A stretch of 64,000 bases of DNA from Aminobacter aminovorans (GCF_900445235.1 NZ_UFSM01000001.1:3673501-3737500); one strand, 5' to 3'; shown: positions 27,537-37,410, counted from the stretch's first letter. The notes: generated by a model from the letters alone, not told the origin. Translations and numbers: made by a program.

Positions 27537-28624
27537 CAGCGTGCCCTCGGGTCGAGGACGCGGTAGAGCACGTCCGAAATCTTGTTGATGCCGATGAAGA
27601 CGGCGCCGATGACCAGCGTCGCGCCCAGAACGGCATTCATGTCGGCGTTGAGCAGCGCCGTCGTCAGGTAGTTGCCGATGCCCGGCCAGGAGAACACGGT
27701 CTCGATCATCACCGACCCTTCGAGCAGGCCGGCATAGGACAGGCCGATGACGGTGATCAGCGGCACGAGGATCGGCCGGAAGGCGTGGCGCCACAGCACC
27801 AGCCGCTCCGACACGCCCTTGACCCGGGCGGTAGTGACATATTCCTGCGCCAGTTGGTCGAGCATGAAGGAACGCGTCATGCGGGCGATGTAGGCAAGGC
27901 TGAAGAAGCCGAGCACCGCTGCCGGCAGCGCGATATGGGTCAGCGCGTTGACGAAGATCTCGGTGTCGCCGGCAAGCAGGCTGTCGATCAAAAGCAAGCC
28001 GGTAACCGGCTCGACGAGGCCATCATAGAAGATGTCGATGCGGCCGGGACCGCCGACCCATTGCAGCTTGGCATAAAACAGCGCCAGACCGACTAGGCCG
28101 AGCCAGAACGCCGGCACCGAATAGCCGAGCAGGCCGACGACGCGGATGACCTGGTCGACGAGACTGCCCTGACGGCTGGCGGCATAGACGCCCATCGGCA
28201 CGCCCATCAGCACGCCGATGATGATGCCGATCGTCGCCATCTCCAGCGTTGCGGGAAAGACGCGGGCCAGATCCTCGGCGACGGGCCGGCCCGTCGAGAC
28301 CGACATGCCGAGGTCACCCGTCAGCACGTTGCCGACATAGTGGAAGAACTGGACGATCAGCGGCTTGTCCAGGCCCATCTCGATGCGGACGGCCTCGTAG
28401 ACGGCGCGCGGGGCACGGTCGCCGACGACGGCGAGGACCGGATCGATCGGTACGACCCGGCCGATGAAGAAGGTGATGGCGAGGAGGCCGAGGAAGGTGA
28501 AGGCGACGGCGACGATGACGCCAAGCACGCCCTTCACTGTCTTCCAGGCGTGCCGCGCATTGCGCGACGAGCCGCCAGGCCCTGTTGGAAGCGCCTTAGC
28601 GGCGGAGTCGATTTCTGATGCCAC
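27536..28624 (-). CDS. Peptide-type ABC transporter permease (DppB/OppB-like)
   Basis: About 362-residue inner-membrane permease with an N-terminal helix (LGVIVAVAFTFLGLLAITFFIGRVVPIDPVLAVVG), the typical GLDKPLIVQFFHYVGNVLTGDLGMS segment and an EAA loop (ARVKGVSERLVLWRHAFRP). No good ATG is present; GTG 28624 (VASEIDSAAK) with AGGAAC upstream is the best start, and GTG 28669 is an alternative. It is the first gene of the five-gene transporter operon and diverges from the XRE-cupin regulator. Confidence 0.88.
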   Translation of the reverse strand: MASEIDSAAKALPTGPGGSSRNARHAWKTVKGVLGVIVAVAFTFLGLLAITFFIGRVVPIDPVLAVVGDRAPRAVYEAVRIEMGLDKPLIVQFFHYVGNVLTGDLGMSVSTGRPVAEDLARVFPATLEMATIGIIIGVLMGVPMGVYAASRQGSLVDQVIRVVGLLGYSVPAFWLGLVGLALFYAKLQWVGGPGRIDIFYDGLVEPVTGLLLIDSLLAGDTEIFVNALTHIALPAAVLGFFSLAYIARMTRSFMLDQLAQEYVTTARVKGVSERLVLWRHAFRPILVPLITVIGLSYAGLLEGSVMIETVFSWPGIGNYLTTALLNADMNAVLGATLVIGAVFIGINKISDVLYRVLDPRAR

Positions 28625-28684
28625 GCGGTCTTTGTTCCTACCACATTGGCCGCGTCGCGGATGCGGCACGGATGTTTTCTGTCG

Positions 28685-28741
28685 AGCAAAATTCTGCTTG
28701 GACTATACAAATAATTTTGCTTAGATCAAAAAAAATTTGAT
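28685..28741. promoter_or_regulatory. Palindrome cluster in the transporter/regulator divergent promoter
   Basis: Inverted arms AGCAAAATT (28685-28693) and AATTTTGCT (28713-28721) are perfectly complementary across 19 bp. A second palindrome, ATCAAA-N5-TTTGAT, lies at 28725-28741, and another AGCAAA follows at 28745. The stretch is very AT-rich relative to the flanking genes. These are likely binding sites of the XRE-cupin regulator controlling both directions. Confidence 0.6.
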
Positions 28742-28756
28742 GGGAGCAAAAAAAGC

Positions 28757-29410
28757 GTGTCCTCGGAGGCCAGCAAAAACACGCCGTCGAGCCAGCCCAA
28801 GGTTGGCGCGCTGATCCGTGCCCGCCGTCGCCAGCTGTCGATGACGTTGCAGGAATTGTGTGATGCCGCAGGCATTTCGGTCGGCTACCTCAGCCAGGTC
28901 GAACGCGATCACGCCACCCCCTCGCTTGGCACCCTCGCCCAGATCGCCCGCAGCCTCGACGTGGGTGTGTATTACTTCATCGCCACGCCCAGCGCGGAAG
29001 ACGGACTGACGCGGGCGGCCGAGCGCAACCGATTCTCGGTCGACGGCTCGTCGATCGTCTACGAGCGCATCGCTGCCGACTTCACCGGCAACGTGCTGTC
29101 GTCCTTCGTCCTCAACGTCCCGCCAGGCTACCGCTCCGAGACGGTCAGCCATGAAGGCGAGGAAATCCTGTTCATCCTCGAGGGTTCGATCACCCAGCGC
29201 CTCGAGGACGAAGAGATGGTGCTTTCGCCCGGCGACAGCCTGCACTTCCGCGGCAATCGTCCGCATTCCTGGTCGAACGACACCCAACAGTTCGCGCGCA
29301 TGCTCTGGACCGGCACCTTGCCGATGTTCAGGTCGCGCACGGAGCATCCGGCCCTGCGCGGTTCAAGGGCCGAAGAGAAGACAACGGGAACCAAAAAGGA
29401 GAGAAAATGA
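28757..29410 (+). CDS. XRE-family regulator with C-terminal cupin domain
   Basis: 217 residues. The helix-turn-helix is at about 16-70 (GALIRARRRQLSMTLQELCDAAGISVGYLSQVERD...), and a cupin_2 sensor is at about 110-185 (HEGEEILFILEGS...LSPGDSLHFRGNRPHSW). Regulators of this type sense small ligands and usually control adjacent transport or catabolic genes. The start is GTG 28757. The stop overlaps the ATG of the binding-protein gene, so it is co-translated with the transporter's own receptor. Confidence 0.92.
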   Translation: MSSEASKNTPSSQPKVGALIRARRRQLSMTLQELCDAAGISVGYLSQVERDHATPSLGTLAQIARSLDVGVYYFIATPSAEDGLTRAAERNRFSVDGSSIVYERIAADFTGNVLSSFVLNVPPGYRSETVSHEGEEILFILEGSITQRLEDEEMVLSPGDSLHFRGNRPHSWSNDTQQFARMLWTGTLPMFRSRTEHPALRGSRAEEKTTGTKKERK

Positions 29411-31002
29411 TGAAACTGTTCAAAGCCGCGCTGCTCGCCGCGGCGCTGGCGATGCCGATGACGCCCGCTATCAGCCTTGCAGCCACGCCCGCAGGCGTGC
29501 TCGTGGTGGCGCAGAACATCGACGACATCGTCAGCATCGACCCGGCCGAGGCCTACGAGTTCTCGTCGGGCGAATATGTCTCCCAGACCTATGACCGTCT
29601 CGTCCAGTACGACGCCGCCGACACCAAGACGCTGGCCGCTGGCCTCGCCAAGGAATGGGCCGTCGACGACGCCAACAAGACAATCACTTTCACGCTGCGC
29701 GACGGCGTCAAGTTCACCTCGGGCAACCCGCTGCGCGCGGAGGACGTGGTCTATTCGTTCAAGCGCGTCATCGTACTGAACAAGGCGCCGGCCTTCATCC
29801 TGACCCAGCTCGGCTGGACGCCCGAGAATTTCGATTCGATGGTCAAGGCCGACGGCAACAAGGTCGTCATCAAGTATGCGGGCGACTTCGCTTCGGCCTT
29901 CGTGCTCAACGTGCTGGCCGCCCGTCCGGGCTCGATCGTCGATGCGGTGACGCTGCAGGCCAACGAGGCCAATGGCGACATGGGCAATGCCTGGCTGAAG
30001 TCGAACTCGGCTGGCACCGGCCCGTTCGTGCTCAAGGCTTTCCGCCCCGGCGAGCTGATCAACCTGACCGCCAACCCCGACTATTTCAACGGCGCGCCCG
30101 CGATCAAGGGCGTCATCATCCGCCACGTCGCCGAAGCCGCGACCCAGCAGCTGCTGCTGCAGTCGGGCGATGTCGACATGGCCAAGAACCTGACCTCGGA
30201 CCAGATCGCGACGCTTGCCGGCAACGACAAGGTGACGACCGAGACCTATCCGCAGGCGGCCGTGCACTTCCTGTCGTTCAACCAGAAGACCGAAACGCTG
30301 ACGCCGCCGGCCGTCTGGGACGCCGCCCGTTACCTGGTCAACTACCAGGGCATGACCGACACCTTCCTCAAGGGCCAGATGCAGACGCACCAGGCTTTCT
30401 GGCCGAAGGGTTTCCCGGGTTCGCTCGACGAGACGCCCTACAGCTACGATCCCGCCAAGGCCAAGCAGATCCTGGCTGACGCCGGCATCAAGACGCCGAT
30501 CAAAGTGACGCTCGACGTCATCAACTCGACGCCGTTCACCGACATGGCGCAGTCGCTGCAGGCAAGCTTCGCCGAAGCCGGCATCAACTTCGACATCGTG
30601 CCGGGCACCGGTTCGCAGGTGATCACCAAGTACCGCGCCCGCACGCATGAGGCGATGCTGCTGTACTGGGGCCCTGATTTCATGGACCCGCACTCCAACG
30701 CCAAGGCCTTCGCCTACAACACCGACAACTCGGACGGAAACTACCAGTCGACCACCACGTGGCGTAACGGCTGGGCCGTTCCGGAAGAGCTGAACAACGA
30801 GACCAAGGCAGCTCTCGCCGAGGCCGACCCGGCCAAGCGCAGCGCGATGTATGTCGACCTGCAGAAGAAGGTGCAGGAGAAGTCGCCGATCGTCATCATG
30901 TTCCAGGCCGCGACCCAGGTTGCGCGTGCCAAGAACGTCGAGGGCTACGTCAACGGCGCGACGTCCGACTTCGTCTATTACCGTCTCGTCAAGAAGAACT
31001 GA
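29407..31002 (+). CDS. Peptide-type ABC transporter substrate-binding protein (SBP_bac_5)
   Basis: 531-residue periplasmic receptor with signal peptide MMKLFKAALLAAALAMPMTPAISLAA. The family signature region is TLRDGVKFTSGNPLRAEDVVYSFKR, with a long two-lobed body. AAGGAG precedes the tandem ATGATG start, which overlaps the regulator stop. It is the receptor for the permeases and ATPases encoded divergently at 24543-28624. The following Xaa-Pro peptidase gene suggests peptide or amide ligands. A hairpin at 31018-31041 follows. Confidence 0.93.
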   Translation: MMKLFKAALLAAALAMPMTPAISLAATPAGVLVVAQNIDDIVSIDPAEAYEFSSGEYVSQTYDRLVQYDAADTKTLAAGLAKEWAVDDANKTITFTLRDGVKFTSGNPLRAEDVVYSFKRVIVLNKAPAFILTQLGWTPENFDSMVKADGNKVVIKYAGDFASAFVLNVLAARPGSIVDAVTLQANEANGDMGNAWLKSNSAGTGPFVLKAFRPGELINLTANPDYFNGAPAIKGVIIRHVAEAATQQLLLQSGDVDMAKNLTSDQIATLAGNDKVTTETYPQAAVHFLSFNQKTETLTPPAVWDAARYLVNYQGMTDTFLKGQMQTHQAFWPKGFPGSLDETPYSYDPAKAKQILADAGIKTPIKVTLDVINSTPFTDMAQSLQASFAEAGINFDIVPGTGSQVITKYRARTHEAMLLYWGPDFMDPHSNAKAFAYNTDNSDGNYQSTTTWRNGWAVPEELNNETKAALAEADPAKRSAMYVDLQKKVQEKSPIVIMFQAATQVARAKNVEGYVNGATSDFVYYRLVKKN

Positions 31003-31017
31003 CGAGCCGGCCTGGCA

Positions 31018-31041
31018 GGGACCGCCCATTGCGGCGGTCCC
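31018..31041 (+). terminator. Hairpin after binding-protein gene
   Basis: Arms GGGACCGCC and GGCGGTCCC pair perfectly around a 6-nt loop, 15 bp after the stop. No U tract follows. In ABC operons such hairpins often stabilise the receptor mRNA and reduce read-through; here it would separate receptor and peptidase expression. Confidence 0.6.
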
Positions 31042-31057
31042 ATCGCCCTTACCTGAC

Positions 31058-31110
31058 ACATTACCCACTCCCCAAACATTACCCCCTCCCAAACATTACC
31101 CCCCTCCCCA
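31058..31110. repeat. Three-unit tandem repeat before the peptidase gene
   Basis: ACATTACCC(A/C)CTCCC-like units start at 31058, 31076 and 31093 (18- and 17-bp periods) and end 20 bp before the peptidase ATG. The top strand is C-rich without G. The array may be a slippage product or may affect leader structure. Confidence 0.8.
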
Positions 31111-31130
31111 ACTCCGAGAAGGCAGAGACG

Positions 31131-32237
31131 ATGTACGAAGAGCGGATGGCGCGGTTGCGCGAGCGCATGGCTGAGACGGGAACCGACCTTGTGGTCGTTG
31201 GCCCCTCCTCGCACCTTGTCTGGCTCGCCGGCATGTCGCCCCATGGCGACGAACGCCCGGTATTGCTGATCGTGTCGCAGAAGCATGCGGGCTTCCTGAT
31301 GCCGGTGCTGAACGCCGACAGCCAGCGCCCCTTCACCAAGCTGCCCTTCTATCCCTGGGCCGATGCCGACGGCCCGCAGGCGGCCCTGTCGCAGCTGCTC
31401 GCCGATTGCGGCATCAATCGTGGCGTTGATGGCGGCACCGTCTCGGTTGCCCTCGACGAGACCATGCGCGCCGATTTCGCGCTGCTCGCGCTCGATGCCC
31501 TGCCCGGCGCCAAGCGCAGCTTCCTGAACGATACGGTGAGCTTCCTGCGCGGCAAGAAGGACGAGGCCGAGTACGCCCTGCTCAAGATGAACGCGGTGCT
31601 CAATGACGGCGCCATGAAGGCAGGCTTCGCCGCGCTGAAGGAAGGCGTGACCGAGCTCGAGGTCGGCAAGGCCATCCGTGACTTCTATGCGGCCAATGGC
31701 GCGACCGGCGAATTCGTCAGCGTCTGCTTCGGCGAGAACGGTGCCTTCCCGCACCATCACACCGGCAACCGCAAGCTTAAGGCCAACGAGGCCGTGCTGA
31801 TCGACATCGGCGGCCGCAAGGACGGCTATCCCTCCGACATGACCCGCGTCGGTGTGTTCGGCGACAAGCCGGAAGGGTTCGACGAGGTGCATGGCGTCCT
31901 AGAACGTGCGGTGCAGGCTGCGATTGCCGCCGCAAAGCCCGGCGTTGCCGCCAAGGAAGTCGACAAGGCTGCCCGCGACGTCATCACCGCCGCCGGCTAC
32001 GGCCCGAACTTCCTGCACCGCACCGGCCACGGCCTCGGCATCGACATCCACGAGCAGCCCTACATCACCGGCACGTCGGAGACGATCCTGCAGGAAGGCA
32101 ATGTGTTCTCGATCGAGCCCGGCATCTATCTGCAGGGCCGCTTCGGCCTGCGCCTCGAGGAGATTGTCATCCTGCGCGGCAACCGCGCCGAGGTGTTGTC
32201 CGACCTGCCGCGCGAGGCATTTCTGGTCAAGGCGTAG
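31131..32237 (+). CDS. M24 family metallopeptidase (Xaa-Pro aminopeptidase/dipeptidase type)
   Basis: 368 residues: an N-terminal creatinase-like domain (about 1-125) and a C-terminal pita-bread domain. Metal and active-site blocks are visible: LIDIGGRKDGYPSDMTR, HRTGHGLGIDIHE and FSIEPGIYL. ATG 31131 with GAAGGCAGAG upstream is chosen; the frame from 31029 would run through the tandem repeat. It follows a peptide-type binding protein, so it may hydrolyse the imported compound in the cytoplasm. Confidence 0.9.
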   Translation: MYEERMARLRERMAETGTDLVVVGPSSHLVWLAGMSPHGDERPVLLIVSQKHAGFLMPVLNADSQRPFTKLPFYPWADADGPQAALSQLLADCGINRGVDGGTVSVALDETMRADFALLALDALPGAKRSFLNDTVSFLRGKKDEAEYALLKMNAVLNDGAMKAGFAALKEGVTELEVGKAIRDFYAANGATGEFVSVCFGENGAFPHHHTGNRKLKANEAVLIDIGGRKDGYPSDMTRVGVFGDKPEGFDEVHGVLERAVQAAIAAAKPGVAAKEVDKAARDVITAAGYGPNFLHRTGHGLGIDIHEQPYITGTSETILQEGNVFSIEPGIYLQGRFGLRLEEIVILRGNRAEVLSDLPREAFLVKA

Positions 32238-32263
32238 ACCTTCACCGAACCAGTCGAACACGG

Positions 32264-32290
32264 AAAAGGGCCGCAGCAGCGGCCCTTTTT
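32264..32290 (+). terminator. Rho-independent terminator after peptidase
   Basis: Stem GGGCCGC / GCGGCCC with a 4-nt loop, preceded by AAAA and followed by TTTTT. It begins 26 bp after the peptidase stop. Confidence 0.9.
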
Positions 32291-32361
32291 GTTGGCGCTT
32301 TCGCCCCCCGTTCTGTTGCCCCAAGTTTGCGTTCCGGTGCTATCCTGGCACTCGCGAAACC

Positions 32362-32802
32362 GTGGAATTGTGCTGGAGGGGTTGTGCGTTCTTTGCTCGT
32401 GGGGTGTTCGCCCTGATCTCGATCGATGCACGCGCCGTAGAACAGAGCTTCCCGGCCGACGGCGGCGTCATCTATTTCAATATGCCGTCGGGCAATGTCG
32501 GCTGCCAGTACACGCCTGCGGGCGGCTCGGAGGTCTACAAACCCGAAGATGGCGGGCCGGAACTTGGCTGCGACCGTATCGAGCCGACCTATCTCAGGTT
32601 TGTCCTCGGAAAATCAGGAAAAGCCAAGCGTTATCAGAATGTTGGCGACACCGGATGCTGCGACGGCTCGCATAGGCTTGAATATGGCAACAGCTGGAAA
32701 AAGGGCCCCTTCAGCTGCACGTCCGACAAGGCCGGATTGAGCTGCGTCCGCGATGATGGCCACGGCTTCTTCATCAGCCGGTCGAAAACTCAGGTCTACT
32801 GA
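32362..32802 (+). CDS. Secreted hypothetical protein (DUF6636-like)
   Basis: About 146 residues. GTG 32362 gives a signal-like N-terminus (ELCWRGCAFFARGVFALISIDARA) with an ARA cleavage site; GTG 32404 is a shorter alternative. The mature part (VIYFNMPSGNVGCQYTP ... LGCDR ... CCDG ... FSCTS) has six cysteines and resembles small secreted proteins with an SPSGNIxC motif. It follows the peptidase terminator and ends before a bidirectional terminator. Function unknown. Confidence 0.65.
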   Translation: MELCWRGCAFFARGVFALISIDARAVEQSFPADGGVIYFNMPSGNVGCQYTPAGGSEVYKPEDGGPELGCDRIEPTYLRFVLGKSGKAKRYQNVGDTGCCDGSHRLEYGNSWKKGPFSCTSDKAGLSCVRDDGHGFFISRSKTQVY

Positions 32803-32842
32803 GCCGTAGGGCCGCCGTTACGCCTCCATTCCGAGGCAAAAG

Positions 32843-32866
32843 AAAAGCCGGGCAAGCCCGGCTTTT
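32843..32866. terminator. Bidirectional terminator between convergent genes
   Basis: Arms AAAAGCCGGGC (32843-32853) and GCCCGGCTTTT (32856-32866) are perfectly complementary, with A and T runs on both sides. It can end the secreted-protein gene on the plus strand and hupB on the minus strand. Confidence 0.9.
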
Positions 32867-32892
32867 CAGTCATGATGTCGGCAAGAAAGCGA

Positions 32893-33165
32893 TCAGTTGA
32901 CCGCGTCCTTGAGGCCCTTGCCGGCCGAGAACTTCGGGACCGTGCGAGCCGGGATCTTGACTTCCGCACCCGTCTGCGGGTTACGGCCAGTCGACTCCGC
33001 GCGTTTTGACACGGTGAAATTTCCGAAACCGACGAGCCGGACATCGCCGCCGTTCTTCAGTTCGCCGGTGATGACGGAAAAAACAGCGTCGACAGCGGAC
33101 TGCGCGTCACCCTTCGAGAGCTTGGAAGCCTCGGCGACGGCGGACACTAGTTCGTTCTTGTTCAT
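32893..33165 (-). CDS. hupB: DNA-binding protein HU
   Basis: 90-residue histone-like protein, full family length. It starts MNKNELVSAVAEASKLSKGDA and contains the DNA-binding arm block GFGNFTVSKRAESTGRNPQTG. It compacts and bends DNA as a dimer. It lies downstream of lon on the same strand, as in many alphaproteobacteria, but has its own terminators on both sides. Confidence 0.97.
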   Translation of the reverse strand: MNKNELVSAVAEASKLSKGDAQSAVDAVFSVITGELKNGGDVRLVGFGNFTVSKRAESTGRNPQTGAEVKIPARTVPKFSAGKGLKDAVN

Positions 33166-33295
33166 TCAAATTCCCTTCCATGAGAAAACCGGGACATAGA
33201 CTCAGCCGGTAGGACACGGACTTTAGGAAAAAGTGCGGGCACAACCAAGTCGAAAAGGCGCAAAAAGCCCAGAATTCCGCGGTTTCTTCACATGA

Positions 33296-33323
33296 AAAAG
33301 CCGGGCATGAGCCCGGCTTTTTG
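33296..33323 (-). terminator. Terminator between lon and hupB
   Basis: Stem AAAAAGCCGGGC / GCCCGGCTTTTT with the 4-nt loop ATGA, 24 bp after the lon stop on the minus strand. Symmetric A/T tails make it usable in both directions. Confidence 0.9.
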
Positions 33324-33347
33324 TTTTGGCGGTGACTTTAGATACAA

Positions 33348-35762
33348 CTAATGAGCGAAACCCTTGCCGGCATCCTCGCCGGCATCCGGCTTGGAGGCCG
33401 GGACGTCGACCGGCTCGGTCCACTCAATCGGCTCAGGCATCCTGACCAGTGCATGACGCAGCACTTCACCGACCCGGGAAACCGGGATGATCTCCATGCC
33501 GCTCTTCACGTTTTCCGGAATCTCCGCCAGATCCTTGGCGTTGTCTTCCGGAATCAGCACCTTCTTGATGCCGCCCCGCAGCGCTGCGAGGAGTTTCTCC
33601 TTCAGGCCACCGATCGGCAAGATACGGCCGCGAAGCGTGATCTCGCCGGTCATCGCCACATCGGCCCTGACCGGAATGCCGGTCAGGATCGAAACAATCG
33701 CAGTCGCCATGGCGGCACCTGCGGACGGACCGTCCTTCGGCGTGGCGCCCTCGGGCAGGTGCACGTGGATGTCACGCTTGTCGAACAGAGGTGGCTCGAC
33801 ACCGAAATCAAGCGCTCTGCTGCGGACATAGGATGCCGCCGCAGAAATCGATTCCTTCATGACGTCGCGCAGATTGCCGGTGACCGTCATCTTGCCCTTG
33901 CCGGGCATCATCACGCCTTCGATCGTCAGCAACTCGCCGCCGACCTCGGTCCAGGCAAGCCCGGTGACGACGCCGACCTGATCTTCGCCTTCGACCTGGC
34001 CGAAGCGATAACGCTGCACGCCGAGATAATCGTCCAAATTGGCGGCGGTGACCTTCACCGACTTCTTCTTGGTCTTGATGATCTCGGTGACGGCCTTGCG
34101 CCCGAGCTTCATCAGCTCGCGCTCGAGGCTGCGCACGCCCGCTTCACGGGTGTAGGTCTGGATCACGGCACGGATGGCATCCTCGGAAACCGAGAATTCC
34201 TTGGGCTGAAGCGCGTGGTCGCGAACAACCTTAGGCATCAGGTGCCGCTTGGCGATCTCGACCTTCTCGTCCTCGGTGTAGCCGGCGATGCGGATGATCT
34301 CCATGCGGTCCATGAGGGGCGCAGGGATGTTCAGCGTGTTTGCCGTCGTCACGAACATCACGCTCGACAGGTCGTATTCGACCTCGAGATAGTGGTCCAT
34401 GAACGTTGCGTTCTGTTCCGGATCGAGCACCTCGAGCAGCGCCGACGACGGATCGCCGCGGAAGTCCTGGCCCATCTTGTCGATCTCGTCGAGCAGGAAG
34501 AGCGGATTGGACTTCTTCGCCTTCTTCATCGACTGGATGACCTTGCCGGGCATCGAGCCGATATAGGTGCGGCGGTGACCGCGGATCTCGGCCTCGTCAC
34601 GCACGCCGCCGAGCGCCATGCGCACGAACTCTCGGCCGGTCGCCTTGGCGATCGACTTTCCGAGCGAGGTCTTGCCGACGCCGGGAGGACCGACGAGGCA
34701 CAGGATCGGCCCCTTCAGCTTCTTCTGGCGGCTCTGCACGGCGAGATACTCGACGATGCGGTCCTTTACCTTGTCGAGGCCGTAGTGGTCGGTGTCGAGC
34801 ACCTCCTGGGCGAAGTTCAGGTCCTGCTTGACCTTGGAGTTCTTGCCCCACGGGATCGACAGGATCCAGTCGAGATAGTTGCGCACGACGGTGGCTTCAG
34901 CCGACATGGGCGACATCGAACGCAGCTTCTTGAGCTCGGCATCCGCCTTTTCGCGGGCCTCCTTCGACAGCTTGGTCTTCTTGATGCGCGCCTCGATCTC
35001 GGCGGACTCGTCACGGCCGTCTTCGCCTTCGCCGAGTTCCTTCTGGATCGCCTTCATCTGCTCGTTGAGATAGTACTCGCGCTGGGTCTTCTCCATCTGC
35101 CGCTTGACGCGGCTGCGGATGCGCTTTTCCACCTGCAGGACGGAGATTTCGGCTTCCATGAAGCCCATCGCCTTTTCGAGCCGCTCCTTGACGGACAGCG
35201 TGCCGAGCATCTCCTGCTTCTCGGTAATCTTGATCGCGAGGTGCGATGCCACCGTGTCGGCAAGCTTGGAATAGTCCTCGATCTGGCTGGCGGCACCAAC
35301 CACTTCGGGCGAAATCTTCTTGTTCAGCTTGACGTAGTTTTCGAAGTCGGAAACCACCGAACGCGCCAGCGCCTCAACCTCGACCTCTTCCTCTTCAGGC
35401 TCGCTCAGGATGAGAGCGTGGGCCTCGTGGAAGTCGGTCTTGTCGGTGAAGGACTGGATCTTGGCACGCGTCGTGCCTTCGACCAGCACCTTGACGGTGC
35501 CATCAGGGAGCTTCAGCAGCTGCAACACGTTGGCGAGCGTGCCGATGTCGTAGATCGCATCGGGCTCGGGATCGTCGTCGGCGGCATTCATCTGGGTCGC
35601 AAGCAGGATCTGCTTTTCCTGACCCATCACCTCTTCCAGGGCCTTGATCGACTTTTCACGTCCCACGAACAGCGGGACGATCATGTGCGGGAACACGACG
35701 ATGTCGCGCAACGGCAGGACTGCGAAGGTACCTTCGCTGGAAGAGCGGGATATTTTGGCCAT
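33348..35762 (-). CDS. lon: ATP-dependent protease La (Lon)
   Basis: 804-residue cytosolic AAA+ serine protease. It has an N-terminal substrate-recognition domain ([23 protein letters not shown]), a coiled middle, an AAA+ core with Walker [14 protein letters not shown] and Walker B-like FLLDEIDKM, and a C-terminal protease domain with catalytic Ser in PKDGPSAG and a Lys further on. Start 35762 (MAKISRSS) is preferred to 35777. It degrades misfolded and regulatory proteins. It is part of the clpP-clpX-lon-hupB set. Confidence 0.98.
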   Translation of the reverse strand: MAKISRSSSEGTFAVLPLRDIVVFPHMIVPLFVGREKSIKALEEVMGQEKQILLATQMNAADDDPEPDAIYDIGTLANVLQLLKLPDGTVKVLVEGTTRAKIQSFTDKTDFHEAHALILSEPEEEEVEVEALARSVVSDFENYVKLNKKISPEVVGAASQIEDYSKLADTVASHLAIKITEKQEMLGTLSVKERLEKAMGFMEAEISVLQVEKRIRSRVKRQMEKTQREYYLNEQMKAIQKELGEGEDGRDESAEIEARIKKTKLSKEAREKADAELKKLRSMSPMSAEATVVRNYLDWILSIPWGKNSKVKQDLNFAQEVLDTDHYGLDKVKDRIVEYLAVQSRQKKLKGPILCLVGPPGVGKTSLGKSIAKATGREFVRMALGGVRDEAEIRGHRRTYIGSMPGKVIQSMKKAKKSNPLFLLDEIDKMGQDFRGDPSSALLEVLDPEQNATFMDHYLEVEYDLSSVMFVTTANTLNIPAPLMDRMEIIRIAGYTEDEKVEIAKRHLMPKVVRDHALQPKEFSVSEDAIRAVIQTYTREAGVRSLERELMKLGRKAVTEIIKTKKKSVKVTAANLDDYLGVQRYRFGQVEGEDQVGVVTGLAWTEVGGELLTIEGVMMPGKGKMTVTGNLRDVMKESISAAASYVRSRALDFGVEPPLFDKRDIHVHLPEGATPKDGPSAGAAMATAIVSILTGIPVRADVAMTGEITLRGRILPIGGLKEKLLAALRGGIKKVLIPEDNAKDLAEIPENVKSGMEIIPVSRVGEVLRHALVRMPEPIEWTEPVDVPASKPDAGEDAGKGFAH

Positions 35763-35939
35763 TGTCCAACCTTTCATTTCGCAGCCGCGCGAGCGCCAAC
35801 CGCGAATCTCATATTAACGACCATGGACGGTTCCGCCTACCGCCGATTACCGCGCGGCATTACAGCACGAAAACCCACCCATCGCCTCTTCTTCCGTTAG
35901 TTGGAGCTTCGCCGGGTAAACATCAAGGCCAATCACGCT

Positions 35940-36043
35940 TGTGCACGACCCCGAAAATCGGAATCGATTTTCGGAAAGGATCATGCACCGCTTCAAACCT
36001 CCACAGCGTCCTTTGCGCATCCAGGGACGCACGGCGCTGTAGC
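35940..36043. repeat. RIME-like palindromic repeat, copy B
   Basis: It aligns over about 100 bp with the element inside bioB (18874-18978). The left hairpin is GAAAATCG-GAAT-CGATTTTC, and the right block begins AGCGTCCTTTGCGCATCC and ends GGCGCTGTAG. Arm changes relative to copy A are largely compensatory, which supports a conserved hairpin form. Confidence 0.85.
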
Positions 36044-36079
36044 GTTTGCCGGCCCGAACCGACGAGGCTCCAAAATGCC

Positions 36080-36102
36080 AACGGCGCCGCTGGGGCGCCG
36101 TT
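36080..36102 (-). terminator. Hairpin downstream of clpX
   Basis: Arms AACGGCGCC and GGCGCCGTT around a 5-nt loop. On the minus strand it starts 33 bp after the clpX stop and is followed by GGCATTTTGG, a weak U tract. Confidence 0.6.
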
Positions 36103-36135
36103 CGCTGGAGCGGTTCCAAGGGAAACGGCCAGGCC

Positions 36136-37410
36136 TCAGGCGCTGACGTTGCCCTTCTTTTCCTTCTGCTCGGAGTAGATGTAGAGCGGCCGGGCGCTGC
36201 CGGTCACCACCTCTTCCGAGATAACCACTTCCTGCACGCCTTCCAGCGCCGGAAGCTCGAACATGGTGTCGAGCAGGATCGCTTCCATGATCGAACGCAG
36301 GCCGCGAGCGCCGGTCTTGCGCTCGATGGCGCGCTTGGCGATCGCCGACAGCGCGTTCTCGTGGAAGGTCAGGTCGACATTTTCCATCTCGAACAGGCGC
36401 TGGTACTGCTTGACCAGCGCGTTCTTCGGCTCGGTCAGGATCTGGATCAGCGCAGGCTCATCGAGGTCCTCGAGCGTCGCCAGCACAGGCAGACGGCCGA
36501 CGAACTCGGGGATCAGGCCGAACTTCAGCAGATCCTCCGGTTCAACCAGACGGAACACCTCACCGCTGCGACGGTCTTCCGGCGAAGCGACGGTGGCGCC
36601 GAAGCCGATCGATGTCTTGCGGCCGCGATCCGAGATGATCTTGTCGAGGCCGGCAAAGGCGCCGCCGCAGATGAACAGGATGTTGGCGGTGTCGACCTGC
36701 AGGAATTCCTGCTGCGGGTGCTTGCGGCCACCCTGGGGCGGCACGGAAGCGACGGTGCCTTCCATGATCTTCAGCAGCGCCTGCTGCACGCCCTCGCCGC
36801 TGACGTCGCGGGTGATCGAAGGATTGTCAGACTTGCGGCTGATCTTGTCGATTTCGTCGATATAGACAATGCCGCGCTGGGCGCGTTCGACATTGTAGTC
36901 GGCCGACTGCAACAGCTTGAGGATGATGTTCTCGACATCCTCGCCGACATAACCGGCTTCGGTCAGCGTCGTCGCATCCGCCATGGTGAACGGCACGTCG
37001 ATGATGCGGGCCAGCGTCTGGGCGAGCAGCGTCTTGCCGCAGCCGGTCGGGCCGATCAGCAGGATGTTGGACTTCGCCAACTCGACGTCATTGCTCTTGG
37101 AGGCGTGTGCCAGGCGCTTGTAGTGATTGTGGACGGCCACCGACAGCACGCGCTTGGCGTAAGGCTGACCAATGACGTAGTCGTCCAGAACCTTGAGGAT
37201 TTCCTGCGGGGTCGGCACGCCCTCGCGCGACTTCACCATCGAGGTCTTGTTCTCCTCGCGGATGATGTCCATGCACAGTTCGACGCACTCATCGCAGATG
37301 AAGACGGTCGGGCCGGCGATGAGTTTGCGTACCTCATGCTGGCTCTTGCCGCAGAACGAGCAATAGAGCGTGTTCTTGGAGTCGCCGCCGCCGTTGCTGA
37401 CCTTGCTCAT
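36136..37410 (-). CDS. clpX: ATP-dependent Clp protease ATP-binding subunit ClpX
   Basis: 424-residue AAA+ unfoldase of normal length. It has an N-terminal zinc-binding domain with four cysteines (YCSFCGKSQ ... [10 protein letters not shown]), Walker A GPTGCGKT, Walker [10 protein letters not shown], the pore loop GYVGED and the sensor region SIGFGA. Start 37410 (MSKVSNGGG) is preceded by AGGA; the longer frame starts with TTG. It unfolds tagged substrates for ClpP, encoded 300 bp upstream on the same strand. Confidence 0.98.
   Translation of the reverse strand: MSKVSNGGGDSKNTLYCSFCGKSQHEVRKLIAGPTVFICDECVELCMDIIREENKTSMVKSREGVPTPQEILKVLDDYVIGQPYAKRVLSVAVHNHYKRLAHASKSNDVELAKSNILLIGPTGCGKTLLAQTLARIIDVPFTMADATTLTEAGYVGEDVENIILKLLQSADYNVERAQRGIVYIDEIDKISRKSDNPSITRDVSGEGVQQALLKIMEGTVASVPPQGGRKHPQQEFLQVDTANILFICGGAFAGLDKIISDRGRKTSIGFGATVASPEDRRSGEVFRLVEPEDLLKFGLIPEFVGRLPVLATLEDLDEPALIQILTEPKNALVKQYQRLFEMENVDLTFHENALSAIAKRAIERKTGARGLRSIMEAILLDTMFELPALEGVQEVVISEEVVTGSARPLYIYSEQKEKKGNVSA

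Larger units (their letters stand above)
35763..36135. other. 373-bp lon-clpX intergenic region
   Basis: No gene is seen. It contains the repeat copy B (35940-36043), a GC hairpin (36080-36102) that may terminate clpX, and presumably the lon promoter next to 35763. Frames in this stretch look like shadows of repeat sequence. Confidence 0.6.

Noticed and set aside
33351..35900. 849-codon open frame antisense to lon
   Set aside because: Its Leu/Asp/Arg/His-rich composition is that of a reverse-complement shadow of Lon, which is certain from its motifs.
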